Part shown: positions 62,947 to 64,000 of the stretch, piece by piece
How the letters are laid out: the number at the start of each line of letters is the position of its first letter
Numbering within the stretch: position 1 is the first letter of the stretch
DNA from: Xanthomonas hortorum
GTDB lineage: Bacteria; Pseudomonadota; Gammaproteobacteria; Xanthomonadales; Xanthomonadaceae
Assembly: GCF_024339125.1 (NCBI RefSeq)
Contig: NZ_CP101417.1
Location: 3,049,001-3,113,000 of the forward strand
DNA: 64,000 nt
Reading direction: 5' to 3'
Notes under the pieces: model-generated
Database searches by the model: none
Told to the model about the DNA's origin: nothing
The model's input: the letters and a program-made list of their open reading frames with translations, nothing else
Translations under genes and position numbers: made by a program

Positions 62947-63190
62947 CAGCAACCAGTTGAAGTTGATCACGCGCCAGGCGCGACACCGCGCCGATCGCGA
63001 GTGCCCCTAGCGATGGTGGCGGACCCAAGCGGATTCGAGCGATGCCGATAGGACACAGCGTCTTTCATTGCAGTAGAAGGCGCTGAACTGTGACGTGTTG
63101 GGGCTTGGCGCTGAATCGCTGCAAGCGGCATCCTTTCGCTCGATGCTGCATTGCACAATAATAAGCCGCCCCGTCATTCTGGAGTCGGGC

Positions 63191-64000
63191 ATGTCCGATA
63201 TCGCTCTCTCACCGCCGCCCGTCTCGCGGCGCGATTACGTGCTGATCCTGTTTGCGCTGGCAATGGGCGGCTTTGCGATCGGCATCAGCGAATTCTCGAC
63301 CATGGGGTTGATGACACAGATCGCGCAGGGGCTGCAGATCAGCGAGCCGCAGGTCGGTCACATCATCAGTGCCTATGCGTTAGGTGTGGTGGTCGGGGCA
63401 CCGTTGCTGGCGATTCTTGGCGCGCGCTGGCCGCGGCGCACCTTGTTGCTGCTGTTGATGGTGTTCTACGCGTTGGGCAACCTGGCCAGTGCGTTGGCGC
63501 CGAGCTATCACACGATGTTGCTGTGCCGCTTTATCGCCGGTTTGCCGCATGGCGCTTACTTCGGCGTGGCCTCGTTGGTGGCCGCATCGATCAGTCCGCC
63601 CCATCAACGCGCCACTGCGGTGGGCCGCGTGTTGATGGGCCTGAGCATCGCCTTGCTGGTAGGCAACCCGCTGGCGACCTGGCTGGGCCAGATCGTGAGC
63701 TGGCGGTGGGCGTACGCGGCGGTGTCGGTGCTTGCGCTGTGCACGGTTGCCGCAGTGGCAGCGCGCTTGCCGCCTGCGCCGGACGAGCCACGTCAACAGC
63801 CGTTGCGCGAGCTGCGCGCGTTCAATCAGCCGCAGGTGTGGCTGGCATTGGCGATCGGCGCAGTGGGTTTTTCCGGCATGTTCTGCGTCTTCAGTTATCT
63901 GGCGCCGACCTTGACTGCCGTCACCGGCGTGGAGCCGGCGCTGATTCCGTTGGCCATGGTGGCGTTCGGTGTTGGCGGCGTGCTCGGAAGCATCCTGGGC
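63191..64000 (+). CDS. Major facilitator superfamily exporter (AraJ/YdeA-like), cut by window edge
   Basis: The first 270 residues of an MFS transporter; the rest lies beyond the window. It has seven or more hydrophobic segments, the family start GGFAIGISEFSTMGLMTQIA (about 27-46) and the segment GARWPRRTLLLLLMVFYALG (about 77-96). This subgroup exports sugars, drugs or arabinose-like compounds. ATG 63191 has GGAG 7 bp upstream. It is divergent from the broken OYE gene, 244 bp away. Confidence 0.9.
   Translation, partial: MSDIALSPPPVSRRDYVLILFALAMGGFAIGISEFSTMGLMTQIAQGLQISEPQVGHIISAYALGVVVGAPLLAILGARWPRRTLLLLLMVFYALGNLASALAPSYHTMLLCRFIAGLPHGAYFGVASLVAASISPPHQRATAVGRVLMGLSIALLVGNPLATWLGQIVSWRWAYAAVSVLALCTVAAVAARLPPAPDEPRQQPLRELRAFNQPQVWLALAIGAVGFSGMFCVFSYLAPTLTAVTGVEPALIPLAMVAFGVGGVLGSILG

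Noticed and set aside
1..64000. rRNA, tRNA, prophage or insertion sequence
   Set aside because: I found no tRNA-like cloverleaf, rRNA segment, transposase or phage gene on reading; small RNAs cannot be excluded by eye.

Overview
The window is a 64 kb piece of chromosome from a GC-rich gammaproteobacterium of the Xanthomonas type (Xanthomonadaceae/Lysobacteraceae). This is inferred from the block rpoE-rseA-mucD-lepA-lepB-rnc-era-recO, a long-leader TonB-dependent receptor, Xanthomonas-style intergenic repeats (GGGATTCGGGATT motifs, a REP-like palindrome) and strongly GC-biased third codon positions. The species cannot be fixed from the sequence. I see no rRNA, tRNA, prophage, insertion sequence or CRISPR array; most of the window is ordinary core genome.

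Layout. 1-1082: start of a TonB-dependent receptor. 1458-8705: valine catabolism, with a divergent ScfR-type regulator and mmsA, acyl-CoA dehydrogenase, enoyl-CoA hydratase, 3-hydroxyisobutyryl-CoA hydrolase and mmsB, a complete route from isobutyryl-CoA to propionyl-CoA. 8706-9521: a non-coding region with four 69-bp tandem units and large inverted repeats. 9522-12644: a CDF metal exporter and a convergent fatty-acid oxidation multienzyme. 12880-21684: sigma-E, its anti-sigma factor and MucD, then lepA, lepB, a DUF4845 protein, rnc, era and recO. 21797-28749: an orphan REC-HPt protein, rlmD, a secreted unknown, a CYTH protein, a DsbA-like protein, an FAD oxidoreductase and an iron-sulfur photolyase. 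28945-31636: nagZ, hpt, S-methyl-5'-thioinosine phosphorylase and a cold shock protein; the phosphorylase makes hypoxanthine, the substrate of Hpt.

31733-39059: an FAD monooxygenase, then the four-gene ligase-associated DNA repair set (exonuclease, ATP-dependent ligase, DEXH helicase, PdeM). 39413-42156: a zinc-ribbon protein, a bactofilin and a diguanylate cyclase. 42414-44580: two Ala-rich lipoproteins and a thiolase. 44754-50708: a lipoprotein-type subtilase autotransporter, a branched-chain amino acid dehydrogenase, a Sel1-like/2OG-Fe(II) oxygenase and a YgjP-like metallopeptidase. 50912-52864: small proteins and an MscS channel. 53052-55068: a second ECF sigma factor, a membrane partner and a DUF4097 protein. 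55143-59320: a small basic protein, a YegD-like Hsp70, a SlyD-like FKBP, a ZnT9-like CDF and YjdM. 59356-64000: a REP palindrome, a secreted unknown, an L,D-transpeptidase, an Old Yellow Enzyme gene broken by a one-base frameshift, and the start of an MFS exporter.

Two sigma/anti-sigma systems, a MucD-type protease, LepB, NagZ and an L,D-transpeptidase give the window a cell-envelope flavour. I found no clear new multi-gene system. The observations most worth follow-up are the 69-bp repeat element, the intergenic repeat that writes the end of the CYTH protein, the paired Ala-rich lipoproteins, the lipobox-bearing autotransporter and the operator-like motif over the ScfR start codon.
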